Positions 4,920 to 5,533 of a DNA stretch of 5,533 nt are shown here, piece after piece (position 1 is the first letter of the stretch; each line of letters opens with the position of its first letter). The notes under the pieces are model-generated. The model searched no databases. It was not told the origin of the DNA and saw only the letters and a list, made by a program, of their open reading frames with translations. The DNA lies in the NCBI GenBank assembly GCA_934254985.1, contig CAKQMS010000065.1:1-5533 (forward strand), in the 5' to 3' direction. Position numbers and translations under genes: made by a program. This stretch comes from an uncultured Prevotella sp. (GTDB lineage Bacteria > Bacteroidota > Bacteroidia > Bacteroidales > Bacteroidaceae).

Positions 4920-5438
4920 CTACAAGCCTTCTCGTAAGAATTTGCGGAGATGAATGTGGGGTATGCCATCATCGTCATTCTTTGTAAGAAGTGGCATCAT
5001 AGAGATAACACACTTCGGATAGTTGTCCTTAATAGAACGCAGAATGCCAAATTCCCTTTCACGTGTAGCTTGCTCCGCTATAATGAACGAAGCCTGCACA
5101 TAGATACGTTGACCTTCTGGTTTAGTACAAACAAAGTCTATCTCACCAGCCTGCAGAGCGGCTCGTCATTGTCTGACAGATTATGAAACTCCAGGAACTC
5201 GTTGTAGCCAAGAGACTGTATATAGATTTCCTTATATCTGCCTCCAATGAGTGTACTAAGTTCGTTGCTAAGCATCCTGGCGTTGCTACCAATTATAATG
5301 ATGTCCGTGTTTGGTTCTGTGCGAAAGCTACGTACGGAACGTTCAAACTCTTCGATGTCTTGCACTTCGTCAATATGTTTCCTTCCCAAGATATTTCTCA
5401 ATCTTGTCTATGTATGTTTGTCTCCTAATTGTTGCCAT
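4920..5438 (-). pseudogene. AAA ATPase / DUF4143 protein gene broken by two internal deletions
   Basis: Three pieces of one protein lie in order but in different frames. Piece 1 (5373-5438) starts at ATG 5438 and reads MATIRRQTYIDKIEKYLGKE, a typical family N-terminus, then hits a TGA at 5370-5372. Piece 2 (about 5162-5377) begins at the Walker B region, IDEVQDIEEFERSVRSF, and continues through IIIIGSNARMLSNELSTL and GGRYKEIYIQSLGYNEFLEF. Piece 3 (4920-5165) is the DUF4143 C-terminus, AGEIDFV and YVQASF with the REREFGIL segment, ending in TAG. Missing between 1 and 2 are about 60 codons including the Walker A loop, and between 2 and 3 most of DUF4143; intact relatives are about 380-420 residues and only about 170 remain. 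Such ATPases are abundant in Bacteroidales, of unclear function. It cannot make an ATP-binding protein. Confidence 0.85.
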
Positions 5439-5467
5439 ATTTATTCAGTATAAAAGATCAATACTCT

Positions 5468-5515
5468 GTTAATTCTAACGTAATCGTTTGAAAATGAGGG
5501 AGTTAATTAACGTAA
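5468..5515 (-). repeat. Paired direct repeats upstream of the ATPase remnant
   Basis: GTTAATTCTAACGTAA (5468-5483) and GTTAATTAACGTAA (5502-5515) share GTTAATT and AACGTAA, differing by a two-base indel and lying 34 bases apart. They are 30-77 bases upstream of the remnant's ATG at 5438, where a promoter would be expected; I find no good TAnnTTTG box. The second copy contains the palindrome GTTAATTAAC. The pair resembles in layout the 33-base-spaced pair at the left edge, and could be an operator. Confidence 0.6.
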
Positions 5516-5533
5516 TATAACTAATAAAATTTG

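Noticed and set aside
4787..4978. 63-codon minus-strand frame
   Set aside because: Its first part overlaps the ATPase C-terminal fragment in another frame, and the remainder matches no family I know.
5138..5401. Minus-strand frame with a TTG start as an intact 87-residue protein
   Set aside because: The first residues are an out-of-frame reading of the ATPase N-terminus and the last residues an out-of-frame reading of its C-terminus; only the middle is genuine, so it is part of the pseudogene.

Overview
The window looks like a chromosomal accessory region from a Bacteroidales bacterium (Bacteroides/Prevotella-like). Three things suggest this: promoter signals of the Bacteroidota type (TTTG, about 20 bases, TAnnTTTG) rather than E. 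coli-type -35/-10 boxes; start codons mostly without a good Shine-Dalgarno; and gene families typical of that order (DUF4369/TlpA thioredoxin, HU-CCDC81-type DNA-binding protein, AAA ATPase with DUF4143). The genus cannot be fixed from this sequence. All recognisable genes and gene remnants lie on the minus strand.

Left part (1-600) has no intact gene. It holds a pair of 19-bp direct repeats at the edge, a strong 15-bp-stem terminator, the last ~43 codons of an outer-membrane beta-barrel protein gene that the terminator probably served, two small hairpins, the first copy of a ~79-bp dispersed repeat, and a perfect rightward promoter that now points into the 3' end of the next gene. Then comes a complete exported TlpA-like thioredoxin gene (601-1689).

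Centre (1875-3427) is a complete AbiE-type toxin-antitoxin operon: antitoxin AbiEi (wHTH) first, then the AbiEii nucleotidyltransferase toxin one base after the antitoxin stop. A 44-bp inverted repeat with 18-bp arms sits right at the operon promoter and is a strong candidate for the AbiEi autoregulatory operator.

Right part (3559-5533) has the second copy of the dispersed repeat, ending in a perfect 34-bp palindrome, then an HU-like DNA-binding protein gene with a start at 4325. Its long 5' region carries nine-base repeats in opposite orientations that can fold into a 26-bp stem, a near-consensus promoter, and a 21-bp tandem array of ATTTATATAAAT palindromes just upstream of that promoter. 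Last is an AAA ATPase/DUF4143 gene broken by two out-of-frame internal deletions, with another pair of direct repeats upstream of its start.

The intact genes do not form one pathway. The unifying theme is a decayed accessory region: two gene remnants, an orphan promoter, and several paired or palindromic operator-like repeats that outlasted their genes, around one intact toxin-antitoxin module.
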